Origin: JAJRXG01 sp038523965
GTDB taxonomy: Bacteria; Bacteroidota; Bacteroidia; Chitinophagales; Saprospiraceae
Assembly (NCBI GenBank): GCA_038523965.1
Contig: JBCBIX010000001.1
Location: 55,664 to 119,663, forward strand
Length of the DNA stretch: 64,000 nt
Direction: 5' to 3'
The translations under genes were made by a program, and so were the position numbers. The notes beneath the pieces were generated by a model that did not search any database, was not told the DNA's origin, and saw only the letters and a list, made by a program, of their open reading frames with translations. The stretch's first letter is position 1. Each line of letters starts with the position of its first letter. Positions 8,759 through 18,800 of the stretch are shown piece by piece.

Positions 8759-9526
8759 ATGAAGCCACCACGTCCGTACATGTTAGCAGAGTCTTCATGG
8801 CTTCTTATTAAGGATGCAAAAATTGACCTCATCATCCTGCCATGGGGTGCATGCGAAGCGCATAACTACCACCTTCCGTATGACACAGACAACTATCAGG
8901 TAGACTATGTGGCGGCCGAAAGTGCCCGTATCGCCCATCAAGCAGAAGCTAAGATTATGGTATTACCCAAGATTCCATTTGGTGTAAATACTGGCCAAAT
9001 GGACATCACCCTCGACATGAACATCTATCCAAGCACGCAACAGATCTTGCTAAGGGATATTATTGAGACAGTCGAACGAGCAGGCATAAACAAGCTTTTA
9101 GTCCTCAATGGGCATGGAGGAAATAGCTTTAAGACGATGTTGCGTGAATTAGGTGCTCAGTTTCCCTCGATGCTGCTTACAACCTGCGATTGGTTCAGTG
9201 TGGTTGATCATTCGCAGTACTTCAACGAGGCTGGAGATCACGCTGGAGAATTAGAAACCTCAGTGATGATGCACATCCATCCAGACTTGGTAGACCTATC
9301 AAAAGCGGGAGACGGGAAAGAGTACAAGTCCAAAGTCAAAGCCATTCGCGATGGTTGGGCATGGGCAGAGAGAAGATGGTCACAAGTAAGTTCAGATACT
9401 GGTGCTGGCAATCCCACGGCATCGAGCGCCTCTAAAGGCGAGCAATATCTTCATGCTGTGACTCATCAGCTCGCCATATTTTACAAAGAGCTATGTGATA
9501 TAGACCCAACAGATATGTATGAATAG
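8759..9526 (+). CDS. Creatininase-family amidohydrolase
   Basis: The 255-residue length is typical of the creatininase/FAPy-deformylase family, metal-dependent enzymes that hydrolyse cyclic or linear amides. The metal-binding pattern is visible: GACEAHNYHLPYDTDN (Glu33, His35, Asp44), LNGHGGN around residue 117, and DHAGELETS carrying the later Glu. No signal peptide is seen, so it should be cytosolic. Its last 8 bases overlap the start of kynureninase, which implies translational coupling and a role near tryptophan/kynurenine breakdown. One inference is that it supplies an amide-hydrolysis step such as N-formylkynurenine deformylation; the sequence alone does not prove this. A terminator ends 50 bases upstream. 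Confidence 0.85.
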   Translation: MKPPRPYMLAESSWLLIKDAKIDLIILPWGACEAHNYHLPYDTDNYQVDYVAAESARIAHQAEAKIMVLPKIPFGVNTGQMDITLDMNIYPSTQQILLRDIIETVERAGINKLLVLNGHGGNSFKTMLRELGAQFPSMLLTTCDWFSVVDHSQYFNEAGDHAGELETSVMMHIHPDLVDLSKAGDGKEYKSKVKAIRDGWAWAERRWSQVSSDTGAGNPTASSASKGEQYLHAVTHQLAIFYKELCDIDPTDMYE

Positions 9527-10790
9527 AGAATCATCTGGATTAGCCCAAGCTAAGGAATTGGACCGTCAGGATCCACTTGGTAAATACAGGCCCCAGTTTC
9601 ACATTCCTACTGATGGCAATGGCAATGACATCATCTACTTCTGCGGGAATTCCTTGGGGCTCCAACCCACAGCTACCTCTACAGAGATCAGCCAAGTGCT
9701 CCAAGAGTGGAGCCAAAAGGGAGTAGAGGGACATTTTCAAGGAAACCCATCATGGATCGAATACAATGACAAGCTGAAACCATCTTTAGCGGCTATCGTA
9801 GGCGCCCAACCCGAGGAGGTTACGATCATGAACACGCTCTCGGTTAACCTTCATTTGTTGCTGGTAAGCTTTTACAAACCAAAGGGCAACCGGACTAAGA
9901 TTCTTCTTGAAGCTGATGCTTTTCCATCGGACAAATATGTCGTCGCCTCACATCTCAAGTGGCACGGGTTAGATCCTAAAGAACATATGGTCTATGTGAG
10001 TAGTGCTGACGAGAAACCAATTCTACAAGAAGCAGATATTGAGAGAACCTTCAATCAACATCCAAATCAGATTGCTACGGCCATGATCGGTGGCATCAAT
10101 TATTACACCGGGCAGTTTCTACCCATCCGAGAGATAACTGACATATGTCATAGGCACGGAGCAGTCGCGGGATTCGATTTGGCTCATGCGATTGGCAATG
10201 TACCGCTCCATTTACATGATTGGGGAGTGGACTTTGCGGCGTGGTGCCATTACAAGTATATGAATGCAGGACCTGGCGCTATCGCTGGGGCATTCATTCA
10301 CGAGAAACACCATCATCTCCGTGAGCCACGCTTGGAAGGATGGTGGGGAAATCGTCTAAGTACCAGATTTGTCATGCGTGACGAATTCGAACCAGAACAA
10401 GGTGCAGAAGCCTGGGTGATGAGTACCCCTCCTACATTAGCAATCGCGCCACTTCGTGCATCGTTGCGCATTTTCGACGAAGTATCTATGACAAAAGTGC
10501 GTGGCAAGTCGATCGCGCTAACAGGATATCTGGAAGCTGAACTTCTCCGTCAAATAGGAGAGTACATCGAAATCATCACTCCGTCATCTGCTGATGATCG
10601 TGGGTGCCAACTGTCTATCCGTGTTCGAGATAGTGACCGAAACTTATTAAATAAGATACGTGCGCGAGGCATAGAAATCGACTGGAGAGAACCAGATGTT
10701 CTTCGTGTGTCACCTTGCCCTTTGTACAACAGTTACTCCGAGGTGTTTAGATTCGTTGAGATACTTACCGATCTACTCGATAAGACATAA
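9519..10790 (+). CDS. kynU: Kynureninase
   Basis: The 423-residue product is a PLP-dependent enzyme that cleaves kynurenine or 3-hydroxykynurenine to (3-hydroxy)anthranilate and alanine. Characteristic segments are FCGNSLGLQP, the EGHFQGNPSW segment, MNTLSVNLHLLL, GFDLAHAIGNVPL and HYKYMNAGPG, where Lys246 should bind PLP. GWWG and SNRFEPEQGAE-like segments (here DEFEPEQGAEAWVMSTPP) follow as expected. The length matches the family. It overlaps the creatininase-family gene by 8 bases and is the last gene of this unit. No kynurenine monooxygenase or dioxygenase gene lies in the window. Confidence 0.95.
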   Translation: MNRESSGLAQAKELDRQDPLGKYRPQFHIPTDGNGNDIIYFCGNSLGLQPTATSTEISQVLQEWSQKGVEGHFQGNPSWIEYNDKLKPSLAAIVGAQPEEVTIMNTLSVNLHLLLVSFYKPKGNRTKILLEADAFPSDKYVVASHLKWHGLDPKEHMVYVSSADEKPILQEADIERTFNQHPNQIATAMIGGINYYTGQFLPIREITDICHRHGAVAGFDLAHAIGNVPLHLHDWGVDFAAWCHYKYMNAGPGAIAGAFIHEKHHHLREPRLEGWWGNRLSTRFVMRDEFEPEQGAEAWVMSTPPTLAIAPLRASLRIFDEVSMTKVRGKSIALTGYLEAELLRQIGEYIEIITPSSADDRGCQLSIRVRDSDRNLLNKIRARGIEIDWREPDVLRVSPCPLYNSYSEVFRFVEILTDLLDKT

Positions 10791-10817
10791 AAAAGGCCCG
10801 GAGAAATCCTACGGGCC
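10789..10817 (-). terminator. Terminator of the ECF sigma factor gene
   Basis: GGCCCG (10795-10800) and CGGGCC (10812-10817) form a 6-bp GC-rich stem. On the minus strand it is followed by six T residues. The plus-strand side lacks a T tract, so it chiefly serves the sigma factor gene, although the hairpin also lies just after kynU. Confidence 0.75.
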
Positions 10818-10845
10818 AAATCAAATTCTCTTTTGTCGATGCTAC

Positions 10846-11430
10846 TTAGACGTGAAGCTGGATTCCCTTTTCTTCCACCATCTTTCTAATGTTAATCAAA
10901 GCATATCTCATACGACCCAATGCAGTATTAATACTGACGCGAGTAAGCCCTGCGATTTCCTTAAAGCTCATATCTGCATAGTGACGCAGGATCACAACCT
11001 CTCTCTGCTCTGGCGGAAGTAGATCAACCAATTCGCGAATACGCTTGTAGGTTTGTTTCTTGATCAACATGTCTTCCATGTTGTCATCCTGTACTTCTAA
11101 GACATCGAATATGTCGAAAGTCTCAGAGGGAGACACCTTTGTTCGACGTTTGGATCGTCGGAAATAGTCTACGCATAGGTTATATGAGATCCGCATCGCC
11201 CACTGAAGAAACTTGCCTTCGTGGTTATACTTTCCTTTGCGGAGGGTATCAATAATCTTGATAAACACTTCCTGAAAGATGTCCTCCGCTAATTCGTGAT
11301 CCTTACAAAAAAGATAGATCGACGTGTAGATCTTGTCTTTGTGTCGGTTGAGGAGAACTTCGAAGGCCTTCTGATCGCCGTCGAGGTAAAAATTGATTAA
11401 CTGCTTGTCGTTTAGCGCCTTAACATTCAT
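10846..11430 (-). CDS. RNA polymerase ECF-type sigma-70 factor
   Basis: The 194-residue protein has region sigma-2 over about residues 20-95 (FEVLLNRHKDKIY, HELAEDIFQEVFIKI, FLQWAMRISYNLCVDYFRR) and region sigma-4 over about 130-185 (LPPEQREVVILRHYADMSFK, EIAGLTRVSINTALGRMRYA). There is no sigma-3 domain, as expected for group IV. It directs RNA polymerase to its own promoter set. No anti-sigma gene or FecR-like partner is adjacent, which differs from the usual Bacteroidota ECF-FecR pairs. Its stand-alone position resembles the conserved single ECF factors of this phylum. The regulon cannot be read from this sequence. Confidence 0.92.
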   Translation of the reverse strand: MNVKALNDKQLINFYLDGDQKAFEVLLNRHKDKIYTSIYLFCKDHELAEDIFQEVFIKIIDTLRKGKYNHEGKFLQWAMRISYNLCVDYFRRSKRRTKVSPSETFDIFDVLEVQDDNMEDMLIKKQTYKRIRELVDLLPPEQREVVILRHYADMSFKEIAGLTRVSINTALGRMRYALINIRKMVEEKGIQLHV

Positions 11431-11513
11431 ACTCTAATCAATTATGACTTGGTGTGGGTAAATCGATTGTAATAAAGAGTAGATGTTTAAGCTATATGCG
11501 CAGAGTATTTTGA

Positions 11514-11521
11514 CAAAAGTA
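11514..11521 (-). promoter_or_regulatory. Possible -7 box for the sigma factor gene
   Basis: On the minus strand the bases read TACTTTTG, an exact match to the Bacteroidota -7 pattern TAnnTTTG, about 85 bases upstream of the sigma factor start. No good -33 TTTG is present at the usual spacing, so this is weak. The rest of the gap 11431-11656 shows nothing clear. Confidence 0.25.
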
Positions 11522-11656
11522 AGATAAAACAATACATTGAAGAAAACTCTAATGTCTTCTTTCATCGGCTTCAAAGAAAAGGGAATCACCTCCTCTTTGT
11601 CAAGTGATGCAAACGTAAGTTGCAATGTTTCTCCGAAAACTGGGGTTTACCACAGA

Positions 11657-12463
11657 TTATTGCTCTGCTCTCCAAACGTTGCAGATTTTATCCTGTACGA
11701 TTGTCTTTAAATGAAGATTTGATGCCAGGACACTTCCTTTCGTCAAAAAGTCGGGTGAACCATCCAACGCACAAACCTTACCTCCAGCTTCGCTTACGAT
11801 AAGCGCACCACCTGCCATATCCCATGAGCTCAGTCGTGCCTCATAATAGGCATCAAAACGTCCGCATGCCACGTAAGCAAGATCCAATGCTGCAGCTCCG
11901 AGACGTCGTACACCACGGGCCGATACCATGAGATCTGTTAAGATAGTCTTCAGTTTATGGGTCTCACTTGACAGGTAGGGGAACCCCGTACCAATGATTG
12001 CATCTGAAAGATGCTTTGTTGGGCTTACTGAGATGTGTTGACCATTCAGATAAGCTCCACCCCCCTTCCAGGCGAAAAAACACTCGTCGCGCATGACATC
12101 AAGGACAATTCCTACCTGAAGATCACCATCAACTTGAAGGCCGACACTCACGGCGAAGTGCGGTATTCCATGAAGGAAGTTATTCGTTCCATCAAGCGGA
12201 TCAATGATCCAGAGCTCTGCTGCCCCACCTTGGGTTACTGTTTCTTCTTCGGTTATAAACCCTGCACTGGGTAGCAGCACCTGCAGATCACTGACAAGTA
12301 TTTCTTCGGCCGTCTTATCAACATAACTGACCAAACTATTCTTCGCCTTTATCTCTATATCACCGACAGCGACTCGCCCAAGCTCATCTTTGATAAAAGC
12401 ACCTGCTCTACGGACTGCAGGAAGGCACGCCTCACATAGAATCTTGCAATCTTTGTCTCTCAT
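11657..12463 (-). CDS. Inositol monophosphatase family phosphatase (SuhB/CysQ-like)
   Basis: The 268-residue protein carries the full metal-binding signature of the family: EE at residues 72-73, DPLDGTNNF at 88-96, and WDMAGGALIVSEAGG around 217-231. These bind two or three magnesium ions and hydrolyse phosphate monoesters. Family members act on inositol-1-phosphate, 3'-phosphoadenosine phosphate or fructose-1,6-bisphosphate, and motifs alone do not separate these. It is cytosolic. It is transcribed divergently from trmB, with 84 bases between the two start codons. Confidence 0.9.
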   Translation of the reverse strand: MRDKDCKILCEACLPAVRRAGAFIKDELGRVAVGDIEIKAKNSLVSYVDKTAEEILVSDLQVLLPSAGFITEEETVTQGGAAELWIIDPLDGTNNFLHGIPHFAVSVGLQVDGDLQVGIVLDVMRDECFFAWKGGGAYLNGQHISVSPTKHLSDAIIGTGFPYLSSETHKLKTILTDLMVSARGVRRLGAAALDLAYVACGRFDAYYEARLSSWDMAGGALIVSEAGGKVCALDGSPDFLTKGSVLASNLHLKTIVQDKICNVWRAEQ

Positions 12464-12547
12464 GGCAGATGAAGGTATCCTTAGCTCGGTTGATTCACGT
12501 TAACCCTGGGTCTTCAGCCAAAAAGTTAGCACTGACTTAACACACCC

Positions 12548-13234
12548 ATGAGCAGACGCAGAAAACTCGAAAAGTTCGGTGAGCTTCTCTCCTACCCCCA
12601 TGTCTACGAAATGACGGAGCCCGGCAGTCCCCTGGTTCGGCATTCACTTACAACTACAGTGGATCTACGTGGTAATTGGCAATCATGCTTCCCTAAAGCA
12701 AAGTCGTTGTGTGTAGAGCTGGCATGCGGACGAGGTGAGTATACCGTAGAGTTAGCGCGCCGAAACCCTAACATCAACTATTTGGGCATTGACATAAAAG
12801 GGGCACGTATATGGCAAGGCGCGACGATAGCGTTAGAAGAAAAATTGGAAAATGTAGCCTTTCTCAGAATTAGAATTGAACAGATCGAGAACTACTTTTC
12901 TCCTGGTGAAATAGACAACATCTGGATTACATTTCCAGATCCATTTCCCAGCAAGGCGAATAGACGGCTAACGGCACCTTCTTTCTTATCTCAGTATCAT
13001 CAACTCTTATCTCCTGAGGGAAAAATTCACTTCAAGACTGATGATGCAGACCTATTCGATTATTCGTTCGAAATAGCATCCAGCAATCCATTGTTTCGCA
13101 TACTTTATTCCAATGAAAATATCTATGCTCAGACCTTAGAATTTTCAGAATTAGACATCAAAACTTATTATGAACGCAAGCATCTCGAGGCAAATAAAAC
13201 CATCAAATATTTGCAATTTGGTAAAATAGGATGA
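12548..13234 (+). CDS. trmB: tRNA (guanine-N7-)-methyltransferase
   Basis: The 228-residue enzyme is a class I SAM-dependent methyltransferase that makes m7G46 in the variable loop of tRNAs. Visible are the SAM-binding ELACGRGEYTVELA, the acidic NYLGIDIKG strand end, the family-specific WITFPDPFPSKANRRLT motif, and HFKTDDADLFDYSFE near the C-terminus. The length is normal for bacterial TrmB. The gene stands alone, divergent from the phosphatase gene, and is followed by a hairpin at 13299-13327. Confidence 0.93.
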   Translation: MSRRRKLEKFGELLSYPHVYEMTEPGSPLVRHSLTTTVDLRGNWQSCFPKAKSLCVELACGRGEYTVELARRNPNINYLGIDIKGARIWQGATIALEEKLENVAFLRIRIEQIENYFSPGEIDNIWITFPDPFPSKANRRLTAPSFLSQYHQLLSPEGKIHFKTDDADLFDYSFEIASSNPLFRILYSNENIYAQTLEFSELDIKTYYERKHLEANKTIKYLQFGKIG

Positions 13235-13298
13235 CCTTTGCAGTACATTATTTGGCCATCGCCGCGTAATGGGGACATACTACCTGTGATTAAAAAAG

Positions 13299-13334
13299 AT
13301 CTCTGAAGGAACTAACCCTTTGGAGATTTGTTAT
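13299..13334 (+). terminator. Terminator-like hairpin after trmB (possibly bidirectional)
   Basis: An 11-bp stem with two G-T pairs (13299-13309 with 13317-13327, 7-base loop) is followed on the plus strand by TTGTTATTT. On the minus strand it is followed by six T residues. It isolates the small ORF at 13380 from trmB. Confidence 0.55.
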
Positions 13335-13379
13335 TTACGAGAATATTGAAATTCATTTTACACAGCAAATACTAACGTT

Positions 13380-13580
13380 ATGACAAGTATGGCTTATCGC
13401 ATGTTCAGGTTGTACTTTAATTCTAATTCTGACAACCACGAGTTATTTGGGAATAGAGTACATAGCCCTCTGAACGAAAGTGAGGACCTTAACCTTCAGG
13501 TGACAAACCAGGGTTCAATTGCACGTTTCACATTTGTAATCTTAGCAGTAGTGACTATGGTGGCGGTGCTCTCTCTCTAA
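13380..13580 (+). CDS. Small predicted tail-anchored membrane protein
   Basis: This 66-residue frame has a polar N-terminal part and a hydrophobic C-terminal end (FTFVILAVVTMVAVLSL) that would span a membrane once, giving an N-in tail-anchored topology. I recognise no family. It is supported by position: a terminator-like hairpin precedes it and a strong terminator on its own strand follows 30 bases after its stop, so a short independent transcript must pass through it. It might instead mark a small RNA. Conservation of the reading frame in relatives would decide. Confidence 0.45.
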   Translation: MTSMAYRMFRLYFNSNSDNHELFGNRVHSPLNESEDLNLQVTNQGSIARFTFVILAVVTMVAVLSL

Positions 13581-13610
13581 GTTATTTACAAGACAAGTTT
13601 TTACACGAAG

Positions 13611-13637
13611 GGTGTCTCAATGAGACACCTTTTTTTT
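13611..13637 (+). terminator. Strong terminator after the small membrane ORF
   Basis: GGTGTCTCA and TGAGACACC flank a single A (13611-13629), giving a stem of at least 7 bp with a small loop, followed by eight T residues. It lies between the small ORF and the end of the convergent thiL gene. Confidence 0.85.
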
Positions 13638-13653
13638 ATGATTAGTGATCCAT

Positions 13654-14688
13654 CTAAAACTCGAAGTGGTTCCACCCTTGTGCCTTGAGAGGATAGATGT
13701 TTCCCCCTGTAGTATGTAGTTTTACTTTGTCCTCCGGTCTCACAATCTCGCCGATTATGGACACACCCGGCATGAAGCGAATTTTCTCGAGATCTGACTC
13801 ATTTATTGTAAAGAGAAGTTCATAGTCTTCACCTCCATTTAATGCGCTTGAGACAGGGTCCATATTGAATTCCAGGGCAAGCATACGCGTGTCATCATGC
13901 ATCGGAATTTTAGCCTCCTCGAGATAGGCCCCGACGGTTGATTCCTTACAGATGTGCATAAGGTCGCTACTTAATCCATCCGAGACATCGATCATAGCCG
14001 TGGGGATTAGATTATGCTTTTTGAAGTAGTGATATGCACCTGCTGCTGCCTCTGGTTTAAGCTGTCTTTCGAGTACATACTTATGTCGATCTAATTCAGG
14101 CTTGATTGTATCATCGGACATGAAAAGTTGCTTTTCACGTTCGAGTAATTGAAGTCCGAGATAGGCCGCCCCTACATCACCAGTCACACATATGATATCA
14201 CCAACCTGTGCAGTGGAGCGATAGGTAATTCGTTCTTTATCTGTCTCTACACCCCAGGCAGTTACGCTAATGATCATCCCTTTGGGAGATGAGGTGGTAT
14301 CACCACCGACCAGGTCTATCTGATATTGTTCGCAGGCGGTTTTTATCCCAGCGTATAATTCTTCAAGTGCCTCAACGCTGTATTTACTCGATATAGCGAT
14401 CGATACTGTGATATGTGTCGGGAGCACATTCATGGCATAAATGTCAGAGAGATTGACCACCACGGCCTTATATCCGAGATGCTTCAGCGGGCTATACATC
14501 AGATCAAAGTGAATACCCTCTACCAATAAATCTGTTGATATCACAGTGTAGTCGAGACCATTAGCGATAACAGCAGCATCATCTCCGATTCCCTTGAGCG
14601 TAGACTGATGTTGGGGCTCTACATGGGTTGTTAGGTGTTCGATCAGTCCAAATTCGCCATAGGTATTGACATCTGTGTGCTGGGACAT
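13654..14688 (-). CDS. thiL: Thiamine-monophosphate kinase
   Basis: The 344-residue enzyme phosphorylates thiamine monophosphate to the active cofactor thiamine diphosphate. ThiL features include GEFGLIEHL at the start, LKGIGDDAAVI, STDLLVEGIHF, the KAVVVNLSDIYAMN segment, DLVGGDTTSS, MIDVSDGLSSDL and NGGEDYELLF. I place the start at the ATG whose complement ends at 14688 (MSQHTDVNTYGEFG). A longer frame upstream would run into the divergent alr gene. Its start lies 84 bases from the alr start, so both promoters share this short region. An exact TACTTTTG box on the minus strand at 14707-14714 may be its -7 element. No other thiamine genes are nearby. Confidence 0.93.
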   Translation of the reverse strand: MSQHTDVNTYGEFGLIEHLTTHVEPQHQSTLKGIGDDAAVIANGLDYTVISTDLLVEGIHFDLMYSPLKHLGYKAVVVNLSDIYAMNVLPTHITVSIAISSKYSVEALEELYAGIKTACEQYQIDLVGGDTTSSPKGMIISVTAWGVETDKERITYRSTAQVGDIICVTGDVGAAYLGLQLLEREKQLFMSDDTIKPELDRHKYVLERQLKPEAAAGAYHYFKKHNLIPTAMIDVSDGLSSDLMHICKESTVGAYLEEAKIPMHDDTRMLALEFNMDPVSSALNGGEDYELLFTINESDLEKIRFMPGVSIIGEIVRPEDKVKLHTTGGNIYPLKAQGWNHFEF

Positions 14689-14772
14689 GGGTATCGATTT
14701 TGGCCTCAAAAGTACCTTTTGTCCTGTAGCAGTGTTATGATTGTTCCATTTGCTAATCGCCTGTTGATCTAC

Positions 14773-15873
14773 ATGAGACCTACACGACTTCAGATTGATC
14801 TCGGAGCCATACGCGACAATCAACGCGCGATACAACGGCTTGTGGGAGATCTTCCTATCATGTGGATCTTGAAGGCGAATGCCTATGGTCATGGACTCGT
14901 GCCCATCGCCAAGTTTATGGAGCAAGAGGGTGCCGCCTACTTTGGTGTGGCTTACTTAGAAGAAGCTATCGAGCTCAGGGACCATGGTGTACAAACACCG
15001 ATCCTTGTCCTTGGTGGAATAAGCGATGATCAGATCCCAGATTTTATTCATCACAATATCACGATGACCGCATCATCTGTAGATAAGCTGATGGCTATCG
15101 AGAAAGCAGCTCTCCAGTTAGATCAAAAGGCCCGAGTGCATCTGAAGATTGATACTGGAATGGAGCGTATCGGCACTCATTATTATAGTTGTGATTCATT
15201 GCTAAGGCATGCCTCAGCATCCAGTATGAGCCTCATCGAAGGCATCTACTCTCATCTTGCCAATGCTGATGAACTTGGAGATGATCAGACTTCTCTACAA
15301 ATGGCTCGTTGGGAAGCTGTCATCAACACCATGGAGAAGAAGCCAGAATACATGCACCTGGCCAACAGTGCCGGATTGTTATCGTCATCATCAGCGACTC
15401 AGACCATGGTGAGATGCGGATTGCTGCTCTATGGCATTTATCCAGCTGACCACCTGAGATCACTCGTCGAGGTTCGACCTGCGATGACCTGGACAACTAA
15501 GGTGGTCTATTTTAAAGTTGTAAAGCCTGGCAGTCGAGTCAGCTATGGGGGGCGATGGGAGGCTAATAAAATGACGCGGGTCGTGACCTTGCCTGTCGGC
15601 TACGGAGATGGCTATCTGCGCTCAATGACAGGTCAAGCCAAAGTCATCATCCATGACAAGATTTACCCTGTAATTGGCACGATCTGTATGGACCAAATGA
15701 TGGTCGATATCGGATGGGACAGCGCCCACAACGGGGATGAAGTCATCCTTATGGGGCGTAGTACCAACCACGAAATACGGGCAGAAGATCTCGCCAGATG
15801 GGGAGGAACTATTCCGTGGGAGACCTTGGCCATAATCAATAATCGTGTCCCAAGGGTCTATACGGCGCCTTAG
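14773..15873 (+). CDS. alr: Alanine racemase
   Basis: The 366-residue product interconverts L- and D-alanine for peptidoglycan. The PLP lysine lies in ILKANAYGHG (Lys34) and the second catalytic base is Tyr258 in VSYGGRW. HLKIDTGMERIG, HLANSAG, PVGYGDGYLR and IGTICMDQMMVD are also family-typical. I chose the ATG at 14773 (MRPTRLQIDLGAI) because it gives the family's normal N-terminus; in-frame starts further upstream would overlap thiL's leader. Here alr is a separate gene, not the MurF-Alr fusion found in some Bacteroidota. Its stop overlaps the convergent metallopeptidase stop by 4 bases. Confidence 0.95.
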   Translation: MRPTRLQIDLGAIRDNQRAIQRLVGDLPIMWILKANAYGHGLVPIAKFMEQEGAAYFGVAYLEEAIELRDHGVQTPILVLGGISDDQIPDFIHHNITMTASSVDKLMAIEKAALQLDQKARVHLKIDTGMERIGTHYYSCDSLLRHASASSMSLIEGIYSHLANADELGDDQTSLQMARWEAVINTMEKKPEYMHLANSAGLLSSSSATQTMVRCGLLLYGIYPADHLRSLVEVRPAMTWTTKVVYFKVVKPGSRVSYGGRWEANKMTRVVTLPVGYGDGYLRSMTGQAKVIIHDKIYPVIGTICMDQMMVDIGWDSAHNGDEVILMGRSTNHEIRAEDLARWGGTIPWETLAIINNRVPRVYTAP

Positions 15874-18800
15874 ATTTTGATGATTCGTGTTGTCTGGATA
15901 AGCTCAGGCTTGACGATTCTGAGTACGTAGGTACCAGAAGCCAGCGTAGATAAATTGAACTCCTCCTCGTGATATCCTGAGCTGAAGGTTACCCGATCTG
16001 AGTAGTGCACAACACCGTCCATAGAGACTACCTCCAGCAATACTTCTTCTCGATCAGAGGACCTGACACCAAGGGTGAGTATAGAGACGACTGGGTTTGG
16101 AGATAGAAAGTAATTCTCTTCTTCAAAATCGATTTCAACTACTGGTGTGGTACGAGCATCTGAATTCACATAAGTAGAGGATGACGCAGTTGCTAATTCC
16201 CGTTCTGCGGAGAACAATGACGCAGTTCCTACAAGTTCAAGACGATCATAAACTTCAAAATTGTCCACGAACCAACCTGCTGTCTTAAAAGGAGCAAACG
16301 CAGTCTGCGCGATATACCTCAATCGTATTAGGATCTCCTCTCCTCGATAAGTCGAGAGATCAACGATGGTACCCATCCACTCCGGCCTGTCACCCGAAAA
16401 AGCCTGGACAGTGTTCCGATATCTGGTATCAAATGTGACGACCTCATTGTAAGGATTCACTAAGAACGCATCAGCAGCCAAGGTATCCCAGCTTAATCCA
16501 CGGTCAATAGATATCTCGACAATGCCTCCATCAAATCCAAGTTCACTTTCCAGCAATTGGTCAAATTTCAACAGCTTGTTGTCATCTGTGATTTGGATCG
16601 GTTCATTATATGTGATCGCGCTACTACCGAATAATGAATCTCCAGCAACCGCAATCGAAAAATCTCCACCGTTGCTTTGAGCAGTGGTTAAGTTCCAGTC
16701 TTTGATAAAATCATTAGATTCCCTGTCGAACTGAAGACGTCCTTCGAAATTATCGAATACGACGCTTTCGGGAGCTCGAACTCTTTCGGTACTTAATCGA
16801 TAGCTGACGAATCTACTTTGACCATTTGGGATATCCCCCAGTTCAAAGACGACCTGATCATTACCCTGTAGTTTGAATGGATCGGCATCTCCGACAATCA
16901 CATCGAGCCCATCCGGAATAAGATCATTAACAGTGACATCCGTTAAGTCTTCACCAAAATTTTGAACCCGAATGCTCACTTCGATTTCGTCCCCTACATC
17001 AATGATCGGCGTACTCTTCCTATTGATGTGGAGTCTACCCGTACAGGATAGTGGTACTTGAAATCCGTCAGTGTTATCGTACCGAGAATCGGCATTTCCT
17101 TGGCTTGCATCTTCGCCCATTCCACGACGGGCAAAAACATCCCAGATGAGACATTGGTGCTCTCCAAAATAATTAAGCTGGTCTGCAGCAAGAATACCAT
17201 CTCGAGCCTCCAGAATACCTGCGTCACAGCCCTGTAATTTGAGACCATCAAAGACGAGCTGCAGGGCGCGGAAGTTACCTGATTCGAAGTCCGTCCATGT
17301 GGGGTCATAACCATAGATATCTATGAATTCCCAATACATGTCCCATAGAGCGCTGGCCCAGACTTCTCCAACTGGATGAGGACGCGAGGAAGCGCGTATA
17401 TGGCTGTGTGTCTGCGGATTGATAGCCATATCCGTACTATAACGATATCTCCGTATGCCAGACCCCGATGGGTGCTGTCCCAACACGTAAGTCCCTATAC
17501 CTCTGGGAGAGCGCGGATTAGCGTCAGGCTCATGAGTCAGTACTAAGCCGATGAAGTCACTCCAGCCTTCGCCAACTTGTTCATCGTTAGACAAACATCC
17601 GCTGGTGTTAGCACCACCTGCCAATCGTAGGGAGATACCATGTCCATATTCATGCGCTACAATACCATTATCCAAGCTCGATGCGAGTTCTGTAGCACTC
17701 TGGATGCGAAGGGTTACAGTTGTCGGCGGAACTATAGCTTCGCGAATTACAGAGCAGTCCTCTTTTGACAGAAATACACTCGGAATCGTTACCAGAGCTG
17801 CATTCTGTCCAGCAGCCATATTGACAAGAGGGGCATCGTCCTGATTATTGCACACGACAGCAGCTAATGCACCGGCCTCCTGTGCCGCAAACACTTTAAA
17901 ACTAAAGTCACATGTACCTCTATCAATAAGTGCTATTGATCCATTGATCAAGGCGCCGTTTTGAATGGGGTCGCAAGCATCCGTCGATTCACCGATTCCG
18001 TCATCGACTATGGCAATGGTCCCTACAACATCATCGAATGTAGTTGGCCCAAATGAAGCATTGCCAGTAGCGTACTCGCCAGCCAATGCTGCTGGAGAAA
18101 TAATCTCGACATTATTACCAACGACCCAGCGATACATCTGCATGCGACCTTCAGAACCATCCCGTGGTCCGCTGAAGTTAGCGTTGCCCACATCACCACC
18201 ATCAAGGGCTTGGGCATTGACCTTGTCCTGAGGTCGTCCACCTCGTCCGTAATTGTTCTCCTGGAAATTTCCAGCGGCTTCATTGAAACCCAGGCGGTAA
18301 GACCAGTCGTGAATCAAGTTGTTCCAGTAAAATAGATTGGTTACGGTCGCGTCCAGATTGCTTTCTAAGGAGCTATCCACACTCCAATCCAAATCAAATA
18401 GCAGGGCTGATCCCCCATCTGGTTCATCTCCATCTGACTCATCATCATTCTCGATATCCTGATATGCATGCACATTATTGCCTCGTGTGATGGTGAATTC
18501 TGGTCCGCTTAGATTGTTTGTATCGTGCCAACCATGTGGACTGGCTATCGGGTCTGACGGCTCTGTTACCAAGGTTCTACCACCGTGAATCGGTGATTCG
18601 ACTGGAGCCGCAAACACTCGATAACCGCTTCCGTCTACGTTCTTTAAGATAGTAGGGGTTATTGGAGTGCCTGGCTTGATCTGAGCACCTCCGAGCAAAG
18701 CTTCTGCATAATTGTGGTCATGATCAAATCCACAGGATATCGTCAGATTATGCTTTTTGAGAATCTGGCCATCACCATTGGATATGATATGATGCATATC

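Noticed and set aside
11434..11625. 63-codon minus-strand frame upstream of the sigma factor
   Set aside because: No signal, no family likeness, and it occupies the likely promoter region of the sigma factor gene.
14635..14772. Longer N-terminus for alanine racemase
   Set aside because: It would overlap the start of thiL on the other strand and adds a segment absent from the family; the ATG at 14773 gives the normal start.
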